This document shows, piece after piece, positions 23,420-35,700 of a stretch of DNA of 64,000 nt. The notes under the pieces are model-generated. The model saw nothing but the letters and a program-made list of their open reading frames with translations, searched no databases and was not told where the DNA came from. Origin of the DNA: Argopecten irradians (Eukaryota > Mollusca > Bivalvia > Pectinida > Pectinidae); the NCBI RefSeq assembly GCF_041381155.1, contig NC_091140.1:21728864-21792863 (forward strand), in the 5' to 3' direction. The position numbers and the translations under genes are program-made. Numbering within the stretch: the first letter of the stretch is position 1; every line of letters begins with the position of its first letter.

Positions 23420-24680
23420 TATGTCTAGTTACTCCACCAGGAAGTTCAGTAAGGTACTACACCTGAAAGTCATCCATCCGTGTAAACCTCTGCACACCAT
23501 ACATGTGATATAAGCAAACCAAAACTTGTTTACAAAACTAGGCCTATTGTTGTTTAAATTGATGTTCTCAAATATTGATTAATATTAATATATTGATTAT
23601 TATATGTTTAAAAATACACAACAACAAAAAAATCCTAATCATAACAGTTAAATTTGGTTAAATCCTAATATACGTGTTTCTCTTTTAGAAACTTAATTAG
23701 TTTCATTCAAACATATGAATAAATCTGCAAAATGAAAATATCATATTACCACTTTGGCCTACAATTTAAAAATTATATGAAACTTAGTGAGCTCAGATTA
23801 GCGAACATAATTTTCTGTATAATGAAATGTGTAAAATTATAAACAAACGAGTAAACATACAAATGATGTACATGTATATGGTTTCTGTGGATATTGTTTT
23901 CGAACGACAGTGATCATGATATCACAATTGTATTTCACATTTAAGTAAGCACTAAATGATCTAATAATAAGTTATTCACTAATCGACATATACTAAAACA
24001 ATGATAAAATTTAAAGTAAGGAATTTCCATTACCCAGAGAAATATCACTCATGGTATATTTCGAACTGGTCAAGTTTTCTTTCATTTGATGACAAATGAA
24101 CTTCAAGTTGAACAGGGAACTGACGAATCGCCAGCTGTGAATCAAACCGCCCATGATACGTTAGGTACACGTGCGTTCGAGAGTAACACAATCGACTGAC
24201 AAAGACTGTGTGATATAATTGAAATAACAAAATAATCATGAGAGTAATGTAAACATTCCACACTTAATGTACTTCCAGAGAACGATATCCACCATCTTGA
24301 GTTGTATAATAAAATTTGAATTGAAGTTTCGACCCTGATAGTGGTTAAATAAATATTGACAAATAAAGACTCGTGAATGATAACAGATAAACAAGGTAGG
24401 TGTTCCGTGAGAGAGAGCGTCCCTTGCCTAATAGCTTTTTGACACACAACTAACATATTTTGGTCTAAACTGGACCATTCGGAAAAAGATCCCACAATCC
24501 CTCAAATTCATTAATTAGTATGTCTATGTAGGTTATTTAATAAAAATGAAATACGTTTTAAACTCTATCTGTGTTAAGTTTCTCTTGAGTGACAGCAATT
24601 GAATCACAATGATCATAACGGAGATTAATCATGAAAAACCCATCACGTCTTTAAAAAGCAAAAGAGCATTTGTGATATCC
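23420..24680. other. Intergenic, nothing recognised
   Basis: AT-rich DNA before the transposase exons. It may include the 5' part of that transposon, but no terminal inverted repeat or upstream exon could be identified. Confidence 0.4.
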
Positions 24681-24687
24681 TACACAG

Positions 24688-26536
24688 TAAAGCAATTCTG
24701 GTAGTCGATGGAACATATATCTTCATTCAAAAAAGTCACAACTTTTAATTCCAACGACGATCCTACAGCCTTCACAAGAACAGACCCCTTATAAAGCCAA
24801 TGATGATTGTATCAACAACTGGATACATCATTTCTGCCCTTGGCCCCTACCATGCTGATGTAAAAAATAATGATGCAAGTATTATCAAGCATAACATTAA
24901 CTTCAATATGGAAAACATGCGGGAGTGGCTGCAAGAGGAGGATGTTCTTATTGTGGACAGAGGTTTTCGAGATTTGGTTGAATTTCTTGGCGAGATAGGT
25001 ATTGAATCTCACATGCCAGCATTTCTTCTAAAAGGACAGAAACAACATTCTTCCGAAGAGGTATTTTTATAATTCAAGTACACTTTATGTGTAATAATAA
25101 TGTTTTGAAGCAATAATGCATTCATAATTTACACACACAGTGTACTTTGGCGCATTATAAATCATAAGTATAAACATATTGATAATAAGATTGATCTTTG
25201 TGGTCACTTGTTCAACACATTAAAACAAGTCCTCAAACTCTGGTTCATAGGTAAAGGGTTTTTATCCGGATACTCCGGCTTTCCTCCACTTTATAAACTG
25301 GTACATCCTCAAATGATCCTGGCTGATAATATGATATTTAACCAAACATTTCAAATCAAATATTGGCAATGACAGAAAAGTAGTTGAATATCTTAAGTTT
25401 ATTACAGTAGTTTTGATACAGATATAGTCTGAACATTTGCACTTTTTAATTTTATATTAATGTTTGCACACTGTTTTGCAGGCCAACACTTCAAGACTTG
25501 TTACAAAGATCAGATGGGTAGTGGAATCTGTCAATTCAAGGATTAAACAATGGAAGTACCTAGCCAACATTGTCCCTAATACACAGATTCCTTATATTGG
25601 TGATTACGTCAGGTTGATCTGTGCCATATGCAACAAATATAAGGGACCTCTGAGTGCTGGGAATCCTGATGATGACCAAATACTTGCTGCAAAGATGAAG
25701 GTATGTGCACTTTAAAATTAACTTAAAACAATGTGTTGCTTTTTATTCTGTTATAAAGAATTACCAGATATTTGAAATAATTGATTGTGATGGCATATAT
25801 TCTGAATACTCTGTAAGCTTTTTAATATGCAGATGTAATATTAGTATAGAAGTTCAAAATACGAGTAATTGAACAAAATTCTATATGCCATAATATTGCT
25901 TCCTTCCTCAAATATTGTTGATACAATGATTGTTTTATTCATAATGATAAAGATGGTAGACAAACAAGGAATTCACACAGCTGTTATGTTTTATTACTTA
26001 TTCAAACAGGTCCTGAAAAAAAGAAGAATGTGCTGCAAGAGCGAGTAACTGAGGAAGGTCTTGATAGGAAAACACATGCATGGAAGAAGCTGGATGCAGC
26101 AGATGCAGTGCCAGATTTCCCTTCCATGAGTGAAGAAGAACTGCGTGATATCACTATCGGTATATACCAGCTACAGATGGCCAAACACTATACTCAGGAA
26201 CACATGACAGAGGATGGTAGATTCCAGATCGTGTTAAATGAAGATTTTCCAGGAATTCTCAGGGCACAAGTTCAGAGCCGCCATACCTCATCTAAAAGGT
26301 ACTGGCTGTGGGTGGAATATAGTCCTGCAGTTGTAAAAAGCTGGTATTGGCAATGTCAGGCTGGTGCTAGAGTGGTTGGAACATGTTGCCATATTGCAAC
26401 AGTTCTATGGTATCTGGGGTATGCCAGACATTCTGTTGACATCTTACCCAGTGTCCAGAATTGGTCGAAATATCTACAAGATGCATCAGAATTTCCAGTG
26501 TTAATGGATGACAGTGATATCAGTGAGGAAGAATGA
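24688..26536 (+). pseudogene. DDE transposase with C-terminal SWIM-like finger, decayed, three exon blocks
   Basis: Blocks 24688-25060, 25482-25700 and 26024-26536 (alternative acceptor at 26010) are bordered by AG and GT. The first carries AILVVDGTY (first Asp, 24707) and VDRGFRD (second Asp, 24956). The second carries [18 protein letters not shown] (Glu, 25524) and AICNKYKG. The third ends with WYWQCQAGARVVGTCCHIA, a SWIM-like Cys/His finger, and an acidic tail DDSDISEEE. The catalytic order and spacing fit a DDE_Tnp_4-like (PIF/Harbinger-type) transposase; family placement is tentative. An in-frame TAA at 24746 breaks the first block. The best-looking third acceptor (CAAACAG at 26009) is out of phase, while a weaker one at 26023 keeps the frame. 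Upstream exons and terminal repeats were not found. Confidence 0.7.
25249..25320 (+). mobile_element. SINE body fragment inside the transposase intron
   Basis: TTTATCCGGATACTCCGGCT followed by TTCCTCCAC resembles the body of tRNA-headed mollusc SINEs and the minus-strand sequence at 10345-10400 (CTTTTCCTTAGGGTATTCTA, then GCTTTCCTCTGCC). No tRNA-like head is present here, so it is a truncated copy or a transferred tail. Confidence 0.45.
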
Positions 26537-26539
26537 GAT

Positions 26540-29500
26540 TGTGTAAGAATGGCTTTAAAGTTTTCTTGTTTACATCTGTGAATTAGATATCAGTATATCA
26601 TGACCAGACTAATATATATTGGTATGTCATTTGAATTCTAAACCACCAATAAATGTTTTCCTTTCCAAGATTTGAATGTAAAAATCTGCTAGAGTACTAA
26701 TGCTAATTGATGCATTTTGGTCACTTAATTTGTTTATCAAACTTTGACAGATATGTTGTTGTGAAAGGGTTAGTGTTTGAAATATTACCAATTTTAACTT
26801 TATGAATGTTTAACATTGACAGCAGTAATGCATGCAGATGCTTTGTAAAAATGATTAAATGATTTGATTGATTTAGACTCATTTTTAAAAATATTGATGT
26901 TAGACATAATCATCATATCATTCATCATTCAAACATTAGTATGTCATTGGTTGAAGTGTTTAAACTGCATATATAGTGTGGGAATTTTTCATGTTTTTTT
27001 TGCTTACACCTTGATCAGATTTTTCATGCAACATATATTAAGTGCTACTTATGCTAGTCAGTCCATTCAGAGAAGAAATGGTAAACAAAGATGAGATGAT
27101 TTCCAATGATTATATATATATGTACGCAATGTATGCCAGTTTTATAACTAAACACATGCACGTTCTGGTTCCACTGACTTGCTGATTTGAAGTGCAAATG
27201 AAAATAATCTGGTACATATTTAACATGGCGTTTTAGTATCGTTTTTTCCAAATTAAGAAGCATTTATTTGTAATTAAGTAATGTTCTGCTTCTTATTAAT
27301 TTCTAATAGTAATATAATAAATTCATTCTATGATTGTTGATGATGAAAATATCATGATGACGATGATGATTGTGAATGTGGTTGTGGTGTCGGAGGCATG
27401 TGCAGATGTTAATGGCTGATGTTTGAAAATATTTTATGATACAACCATACACTTGTATTTGTTGCTGTGATAATTGCAGATTAATTGATATGTCAGTATT
27501 ATCGATAGCAATAATATTTATCGATAGTAATAATATTCTCAGAATATTGATAATTACTTTTAAATTATTGTTGATTGTACATGTATGCATGTTGATTATT
27601 TTTGTTAAAAGTAGCATTGCCAGTTATGTAATTTATTCGGTTATTTTGTACTGAATGAATGAAATAGGAATGGATTATAAAGGGATAAAGAGGGGTACAT
27701 GACATAACGTGATTTACAGAACAGGATGCGAACCTCTGGCACACCGTGAAAAGTTGTAAGTTCGTAAGTCACTGGCGCGGCTGAAAATGCTCGTAAACTT
27801 GGCCTGCTGTACATCAGAGTCTGTCATCTTTCATTATTGCACTTGGGAATTTCAATAAATTAAGAGTACTGCCATTTTTCTTTTTTAAATTGTGAGTGTA
27901 TAATAATTATTGTAGATAGAAGTTATTCTAATCATCTTTATATCATTATTTCATATTGTGTCTAAATGTTTGATAAATGATGTTGTTATGTTCTCAATAA
28001 TTTGATTGATATAAACTTTCAGAAATGTAAAAACTGTCTTGTTTTTATTTAACATTATCCTTAAATAACAAAATTACAATCTTTCTGACAGCTGAAATAC
28101 AAAAAGGGAATAACCAAAACTAAAATTTCAACATCTAAAAAAACTTGTTATGTTGTGTTTTGAGTGCCTAGAAAATTGTTGTTATAGAGAAAAATTGGTT
28201 GCTATGGTGTTACTATGAGCTGTAAAAGGATAAAGTTTTCTGAAATGTGACATGCTTTGACTATTTCATATTCATGATACATAATGCACACTCTCCCACT
28301 AAATATAGAAGTTGGGACATCCTTAAAGTGACAAAACTGTCTATTTTAGCATGAATACAGTATACTGGTTGCCAGGCCTGTTGCTAGGCAACAACATGTC
28401 AGAATGCTTTGAAATAGTGTTTTTATAAATCTCATATATTGGTGAAAATAAGTAATGAAAATAAAAGGAATCTGTGTTGGGGCCAAAAATGGCCCTTATT
28501 GCACCTACTCCTTTGTATTGGTATATTTTAATAGTACAGTTATAAAATACACTCCCAAAACAAACAAAAAAACAAACAAACACTTTGCCAAAAAAAAAAC
28601 ACAGACAAACCAAATCCCGCACTATAATATTGTTATTGATATTGTTGATTATATCTCGCCGTTTATGTTTATGTTTCCTAAATGTAAAAGCGTAATTGCT
28701 TCCAGCTGATATTGTATTGAGATAAACATTACGTCAAGTAGGCTTTGCTTTGATAGGTTTCTCGTATCAATAAATGGACCAGAACGTACCTATTTTCATT
28801 GAAGTATATACGTTTATATAATGGAGAACTTCTTTAACGACGTATTTTTATTGAATATCACTACAAGTTGAAACATATCTTTCAATATTTTCCTGTTTAA
28901 ACCGACTTTATACATGCAGTATATCTTCTCCAACTTGATCTCCCATTACTGGAATACCCCCCATTCGCCGAACTGATCACATGGTCCCGACAGTGACTCT
29001 TTATGTTTCATGTAACAAAGCCCCGCATAGCTCGAACTGCTACCCGTCGAATACCCCTTATTCCTCGAACAGTATCTTATCCAATTTAATACTATTTAAC
29101 CATCTACTCTTCAAGCAGGTGTTTAACTATTCAGATTTGTTTATCTACAACATGTTGTATTCATTTCTATCCAATGTTATGACTATTACAAACAAAAGTC
29201 ACTTTTATGAATAATTGAAATGCTCTAAAACAAAATGATAGTGTTTCTTAGCATACATGGTTTGTCATAATTCTTATTCAGAAATAGATCAAAAGAAACC
29301 TAAAGGATATCCTCGTGAGAAATTTGTTCAGTTTGACGAAATTTTATCTTGTGTGTCATTAATTAACAGTCAGGGTCACATGGAGTTCCAAACTTTACTT
29401 GTAATAAGAATCCATTGTATTCCCAAACACAACATTGATCTTCAGAAAACACAAAGTCACTTATTTAGTATGTGTAAGGTTAAAAACATTTTTTTTAAAA

Positions 29501-29730
29501 TATACAAATAATAAGTCACTTAATATATAATAAACTACTTGAAATGATAAAATGACCACAGTGATCTGCCAGGGTTTTCTAAAAACCTAAATGTGTACAT
29601 CTAAATCCTAAGTCTGTTTGCACTCGATATATAAACCTGTTTCTTAAGTTTGAATGTCTAGCTATTATAAAGCGAAGAATTTATACATGGTTTTGCTAAG
29701 ACGTACTGTCGGCGACATTCCTGGAACTTC
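26540..29730. other. Intergenic, nothing firmly recognised
   Basis: AT-rich, with small GAT-type repeats near 27340-27375. Between 28950 and 29070 the words CCGAACTG, CTCGAACTG, GTCGAATACCCC and CCTCGAAC recur with loose spacing, which suggests an old dispersed repeat. No family exon or supported protein is seen. Confidence 0.4.
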
Positions 29731-29737
29731 ACGACAC

Positions 29738-32508
29738 TTAACGTGGCTGATCGTACCCAGTTTTGGAAGGATCTGATGGCGACGGATTGCCAGGAGTGGT
29801 AGGCTTGACAAACTGGCCATTAGTTGGAGGAATTCCCGAGGTGCTGCCGGTACTGGATTGGCGAAAAGAGGGGTGAATATCCGGGGTACTTCCATTCACG
29901 GATCGTACATAAGAAGGTGGTATACCCATGGTTCCTATTGTCCCGGTTTGGTCATACCCGGCGTTGTAGGGGTTGGCTGTGTTGCTGGGTGTACCAATGA
30001 CGCGCTGCTGTGTGTTTCCCGGTATGACCATCAACTCTGTAAAACAATAGAAAGACCCATAAATCTTACATTAGCTGATGGATATCAATTCAATAACAAC
30101 AAGGTCAACGATATCAACAGAAAAGATGGTTGCGCCCATAAAAACATGTGGTGTCTGTTCCAACAATTGATTGGACAAGATTGTCACCTAAACGTCTGTC
30201 GGAAGCGGATTTAGGAGAAATTCATGACATTAAATGTGACCTTTATACACAGGGATAAATGGACAATATACATTTTATATTTGGGTCCGAAGATGACCGT
30301 AGATCTACGATATGAGTACTTACGTCGGGCTGGTCGTCGTTGACTGGACATACATCTTTGGGTTCGTAAACAAATACGAATCACGATGAGTATGATGAGA
30401 ACTACAGAAACTCCTCCAACTGTGACGTAGCTAAATTGTGAAACAAAATCATGCTTAAAAATAGTCACAATACATACGACAAAATAATTAACTTCGTTAG
30501 ATATCCATCCTATAGTACCAACATCGTGAAACAGCGTTACGTCAAATATCGTGTGTCAGATTATTTGATTTGGCAGTTGTGCTATATGTTATCGAGTTAT
30601 TGTTCAGGACCTGAAACCTGTCGCACAAGGCCATGGTAAGATCTGTATGCACTGTTCGAAACTTTCAAATTTTAGCACATATTCTTTTCAAAGCAAGTAA
30701 ATAAAATGTCGTAAAATAATAATTAATCGTTATAAATAAAAATATCATACAGCGAATTGTTTGAAATTGGACTTATATAAAAAAGTATCTACACAAATAA
30801 AAATCCTGTTAAAAATGCTCCACCGCCGACAAAGCATAAATGATATTCATCATTTGAACAATAATTAGTGTTTAATCGTGTGTATGTATGTATAATTAAC
30901 ACAAAAAATAATATAAAATAATTTACTTCGCCTTTGGTACATGCGCAATCAGTACTTCATTCCATATAGGATATAGTAGCACGGAAATTTTTTCGGGATG
31001 CAATTAATTATTTTTATATTTTTAACTTGAAGTAAAATTAGCAGCTCAAACTTTTCAATGGTGATAATGGTGTAAATTAAGTAACTTTTGTAACTGAAGA
31101 AAAATACTAAATCGTCTGCTCCTGTTTTTGATAGTGAAAAAAATACCATTTGTCAGCGGTGGAGCATCTTTAACAGTATCTAGCACCCAAAGCTAGGAAA
31201 AAACAAACTTTCACGATCACAAACATTATTATATGGCTGTGTGTTTTGCTCGCTCCTGATTGGCTGAAACTAACACTTTCCCGCCACGATACAACACGAT
31301 ATCAACCAGAAAATTCCGAACTATGCATTGTGACGTCATCCCAGGTTGATATAAGATTCCAGAACCCCCAGGTCGTACCCAAATATAGAAATCTTGAATT
31401 GTGACGTTCTGTAAAATGACGTCACAATCACTTCACAGGTTGATATAAGATTCCAATAGCTCCAGGTCGTACCCAAATATAGCGCAAAGGGAATTTCCGT
31501 GACGTCAAAAATCTATTGTGACGTCATCATTCAGCGAGATGTAACGGATAGCAGCAGGTTTACTGGAATCGATGTGACTCTGCAAATATTTGTGTGTGCA
31601 TTTTTGTCAGAGTTTTCAAATTATAATTAAAATGGTGTTTTCTCTATTTTATTGATATTATCAGCCTTTTATTTTCCTCCTCGAAATTATTCAACCGGAT
31701 TATTGAGTATCGGGGAGAGGGGCTACTCAATATCATGAAGAGGAAATACATGTACATATACATGTAGTCAAATGGTTTACATTAAGTAAATGCCATATAA
31801 TAAAACAGATATCGACCTGTTTTCAGGTGGATACGGTGATTTATCAACCCTCGAAAGTGATATAACCCTCCGCCTACGGCCTCGGGTAATATCACTTCCT
31901 CGAGTTGATAAATCACCGTATCCACCTGAAAACAGGTCGATATTTGTATAATGTCAGTTTTAACTTTTAAGTTACGCACAACGTATTTTTAGAAACAATG
32001 TATAATCATGGTGACATCATAATGACAATTGCTATGGCAATTTGTTTTCATCCAATGAACGAAATTTGTGACATAAATATGCCACCCTACCAACCCATAT
32101 ATCACTAGATCGGATGTCTTGACCGTGGCGATACTCTAACATCTAGATAATGTGTAAGGTAACAATTTACCTGTGGGTGGATGTCCAACATTCGGCTTCT
32201 TTTACTGCAAGCAAATGCGCTTATAACTGATTTGTTTGAAAAGAAACAAAATATAGACAGAAAAATCGAGCACTTACATCATAAATGAGAAGTTGGTAAA
32301 TCATAACGTCTCAACAACAATAAATTATTGGATCAAAAGCCAATTGAATACTTCCAATTGTTGTAAAAACTCTTTTTAGTATCATTATATGGTGGCTGAA
32401 CTTAGTTTCTTGTATGACTGGAAACATGTTAAAAGAATTTGAATACTCACCAAGAAATACCAACAGGAAAGCGGCAACAGAAAATAGATGTTGACCTGAA
32501 GGCGCCAT
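29738..32508 (-). CDS. Gene D, predicted 165-aa signal-peptide/single-pass membrane protein of the tandem family
   Basis: Exons 32508-32451, 32204-32171, 30430-30324 and 30036-29738 join in frame (phases 1, 2, 1), all with GT-AG borders. Residues 1-20 are a signal peptide (core LFSVAAFLLVFLV). Residues 21-31 (KEAECWTSTHS) are the ectodomain, with Cys25. The membrane segment is about 34-51 (TVGGVSVVLIILIVIRIC). The basic juxtamembrane LRTQRC...RRPAR lacks the RYRTF motif of B and C. The tail is the longest of the family: NPYNAGYDQ at 88-96, then three loose repeats around GIPPSY, DIHPSF and GIPPTN, then TTPGNPSPSDP and a final TGYDQPR. The last part parallels the end of C. Introns 1-3 are 246, 1740 and 287 bp; intron 2 holds a TTAA MITE and a palindrome. 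Function unknown. Confidence 0.78.
30813..31169. mobile_element. TTAA-flanked MITE, copy 1 (intron 2 of gene D)
   Basis: Ends ATGCTCCACCGCCGACAAA and TTTGTCAGCGGTGGAGCAT are inverted repeats, with TTAA at 30809-30812 and 31170-31173. A second copy lies in the opposite orientation at 58139-58482, sharing words such as GATGCAATTAATTATTTTTA (inverted there) and GCAGACGATTTAG. It is noncoding. Confidence 0.85.
31342..31482 (+). repeat. Two 47-bp direct repeats, 94 bp apart
   Basis: CAGGTTGATATAAGATTCCA followed by GGTCGTACCCAAATATAG occurs at 31342-31388 and 31436-31482. TGACGTCA or TGACGT words are interspersed. It is part of intron 2 of gene D. Confidence 0.8.
31809..31943. mobile_element. 135-bp near-perfect palindrome (foldback MITE)
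   Basis: The arm ATATCGACCTGTTTTCAGGT, continuing with GGATACGGTGATTTATCAAC, is repeated inverted. The loop region carries CCGCCTACGGCCTCGGG. It lies in intron 2 of gene D on the side near exon 2. Long hairpins of this kind are abundant in bivalve genomes. Confidence 0.85.
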
Positions 32509-32552
32509 CTTGTCAATACAGGTAAATTGCTGCACGCTTAAAAATCCGTTGC

Positions 32553-32569
32553 ATTGCCAGCTTTTAGGC
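32553..32569 (-). promoter_or_regulatory. Conserved TATA-like core block of gene D
   Basis: The minus strand reads GCCTAAAAGCTGGCAAT, 45-61 nt upstream of the ATG. It lies only about 160 bp from the edge of the large foldback at 32732. Confidence 0.5.
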
Positions 32570-32731
32570 AGACGATTCTACTTGTATCTCATAGGTAGAG
32601 AACGGTTCGTACCTTCGTGTCTAACATACATATTTACAAAACCATGCAGTCTGAGTATTGCTGAAGCAAAACGTGTCCCCTAGCGTAGGTCCTCCATAAA
32701 CTATTAAAACTGACTTAACTAAACTATTAAA

Positions 32732-35700
32732 CATGGGCTAGGAGGGTCCCATATGCACCCCTCCCCCCCCCCAAACCTCCGAACCAATATTTTTCTGAAC
32801 ACCTACCCACTGTCACAAATCCACAACAATGTTAACATTGCATAAGTTTGGGATGAACCCATCGATTTCGCTAAAAATTGAAAAATAGTCATACATTAAA
32901 ACATTTTTCAACCGAAGTTAGACAAAAATGAGGTTATACGGGGAAAATGACCCACAATTAGCAACCAGATACAGGAAAAAAAATCCAATATATGGCAGTG
33001 ATTATTACGCCAGGATAAATGAAAAAAAAAAATCGGATTTTTTTCAAAGCTCAAAAAATGTGAGAATTTTTTTCAGCAAATTTTTCATATATTAGTGTTT
33101 GTACCGCATCAAAAAAATGGGTTTCCCATAAACAAACTATTCTATTCTTCTAAGAATTTTTGAAAACTTATCAAACTTTTAACAACAACAACAACTACAA
33201 AACCAATTTGATTAACATGTTATAGGTTCCGGTGTATGACCGTACATCAAGATGGCCACCATTCTTCGAATTTACACCAAAAAAAAAAAAAATTGAAGAA
33301 TAGTACATAACACAAATATTATGTTCGAACATAAGTTGTAGACAAATGTGGAATCAAAATGGACCACAATATTTTTTTAAAACGTCATAATACACATATC
33401 AGGACCAAAGTAAATCCCAATATATGTGTAGTGATTTGTACGGAAGAAATAAAAAAAAAAATATTTTTAAGCTCAAAAATGGTGATTTTTTCAGCAAATT
33501 TTTCATACTTGGCTTGACGCAGCAGAAATGTTCCCAACAACAAATTATTACTCGTAATCAGTTATTTAAACTCCGATCAATCAGTAAAAAACAAAAACAA
33601 AAACAAAAATATATAGAAATGCAAAAAAAGAATTATTATTTTATACCCTCAATTTTGTAGATTAGCAGCGTCTCAAAAATAACACAACACCTACCGATAG
33701 CGTAACAAATGTAACCTAAGCTAAGCCTGTGTTTTCCGTTAATATCATTTAACAGTTCCCAAAGCGTTTGTGTCTTTGAAAATGAGCACATTCATTGTTT
33801 TTTCCTGATGCATAAGCATTAAGCAAAATGTCATTAAAATGTGTTACTACAATGTACACTTAAAAGGTCTTTCACTGGTTTCTCAAAGGATAATCCATAT
33901 AATCAAAGTGCGGTAGGTTTTCTCCGCCTCAGCTGACCATTATCCACTGAAGAGACTCGGCATATTCTGGATAGCAGTACAATGCAGTCCCGATCAGAGT
34001 ACACAGAGATATCAGTATCCTATTTCATCGAATGCCAGATCTTAAGTCTTCGATGTCGAAGAGATCATGTTTACACCTGCATTAACCAGTTGTTGTTTCT
34101 AGCCATTTAAGACCCAAGTCCATGACCAGAGTTCATGATCAGGAATAAACAGTGTCCAGGGATGATGCATGTGATGGGTCTCTCTTTCAAGATTCTAACT
34201 TTATCGTACGTATATGCTGTTTGTTTCAGACATTCCCCGGCATAAAAATGGAAATTACACCAGATGCACATTCTTACAATGGTGGGAAGTTGGTTCTCTT
34301 TAGCACATAACTCCATAATTCGTATGAAGTACAATTCATCAATGGACCCTCGTGCAACCATAAATGGCACAGGTGATATCATCGAGGTCATTAATGAGGG
34401 CATAAATGTTTAATGTTTTTTCATTGGTCTGACTTTTCCCACTCCCTTGAAGGTGCTGGTTGTGTCACATCTGGTGTATGCGCAAAGAGACCATTGAAGA
34501 CTCTCCAGTAAAAAGTTCTCTAAAGTGCTTTCCAGACTTGGCAAAGAGTAAAACTTCACTGCAGACCTCATTTATGACCTCAAAGAATCCACCTGTGCCA
34601 CCTACGGTCACTGAGTTAAAAGAATGAGGAATTGTGCTTCATACGAATTAAGGAGAACCATCTCAACCCTCCGCAGAATGTTGATCTGGTGTCTTTTCCA
34701 TCATGCCGGGGAAGTCTGGAACATCATATACGATATGTGAATCTAGGTGAAACTAGGTTGGAAACAGGAAGAGCTCCCACATCCCTGAAGCCGATGTTTC
34801 TGATCTTAACTCTGACCATGGACAGTTGACAAGTTAGAACCACGATGGTAAACCCGGTAATGTAATGTCACATCAGGTCACCGAGGTCGAAGACGACACT
34901 CTGGCGAGAAAGCACGCACAACGAAAATGATTAGCATTAAGAACTAGTGAAAGAAATATGTGACACTGTAGTAACCACTCTTATATTTCCTTGCGTTATA
35001 CACAGGAAATAAACAATGGATGTGCTCATTCTAAAAGACACAATATGTTTCGAAACGTGTGTCATGGTATTTACGGAACTTTAATTTGATACCCTATAGC
35101 TATTAGTTAGCGTTTTGCTGTAATAATTCAGTTTGAGAGGCTACTAGCCTACAAAATTTTGAACATGAAAATGGATTATTTTGAAGTCCCACTTAGATAT
35201 TCAGCCAACTTTAAATTCAAATTTGTTAAGATATAAATCGTCAATAGCCAATGTTATATTCATGAAATTCCAAGACACCAGGAAACTGTAGTGTTAGCGG
35301 TTTGGAAAAAAATGCCGCATCCGGTAATGTTTTGTAAACCAAATGATGGGTATAACAATTCTCTTTTGCATTTCTATATATTTTTGTTGTTGTTGTTTTA
35401 AACAGATTCATAAGAGGTCAAATAACTGATTGTGAATAATAATTTGTTGTTGGGAAACAATTTTGCTGCTTCAAGCCAAATATGAAAAAATGCTTAAAAA
35501 ATTACCATTTTTGAGCTTAAAATATTATTTTTCATTTCCTGCGTTCAAATCACTACATATATTGGCTTATTGGTCCTGACATGTATTTGTTGTTCTATTG
35601 TGGTCAATTTTGATACCTCATTTGTCTACTTCAGTTGAAAAATGTCAATGTTATGACTATTTTTCATTTTTCAGCGAAATTCGAGATGGTGGCCATCTTG

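Noticed and set aside
34107-34880. Possible protein-coding gene in the centre of the 3.5-kb foldback
   Set aside because: Frames are short and interrupted and no domain is recognised; noted only as decayed coding-like sequence inside the element.
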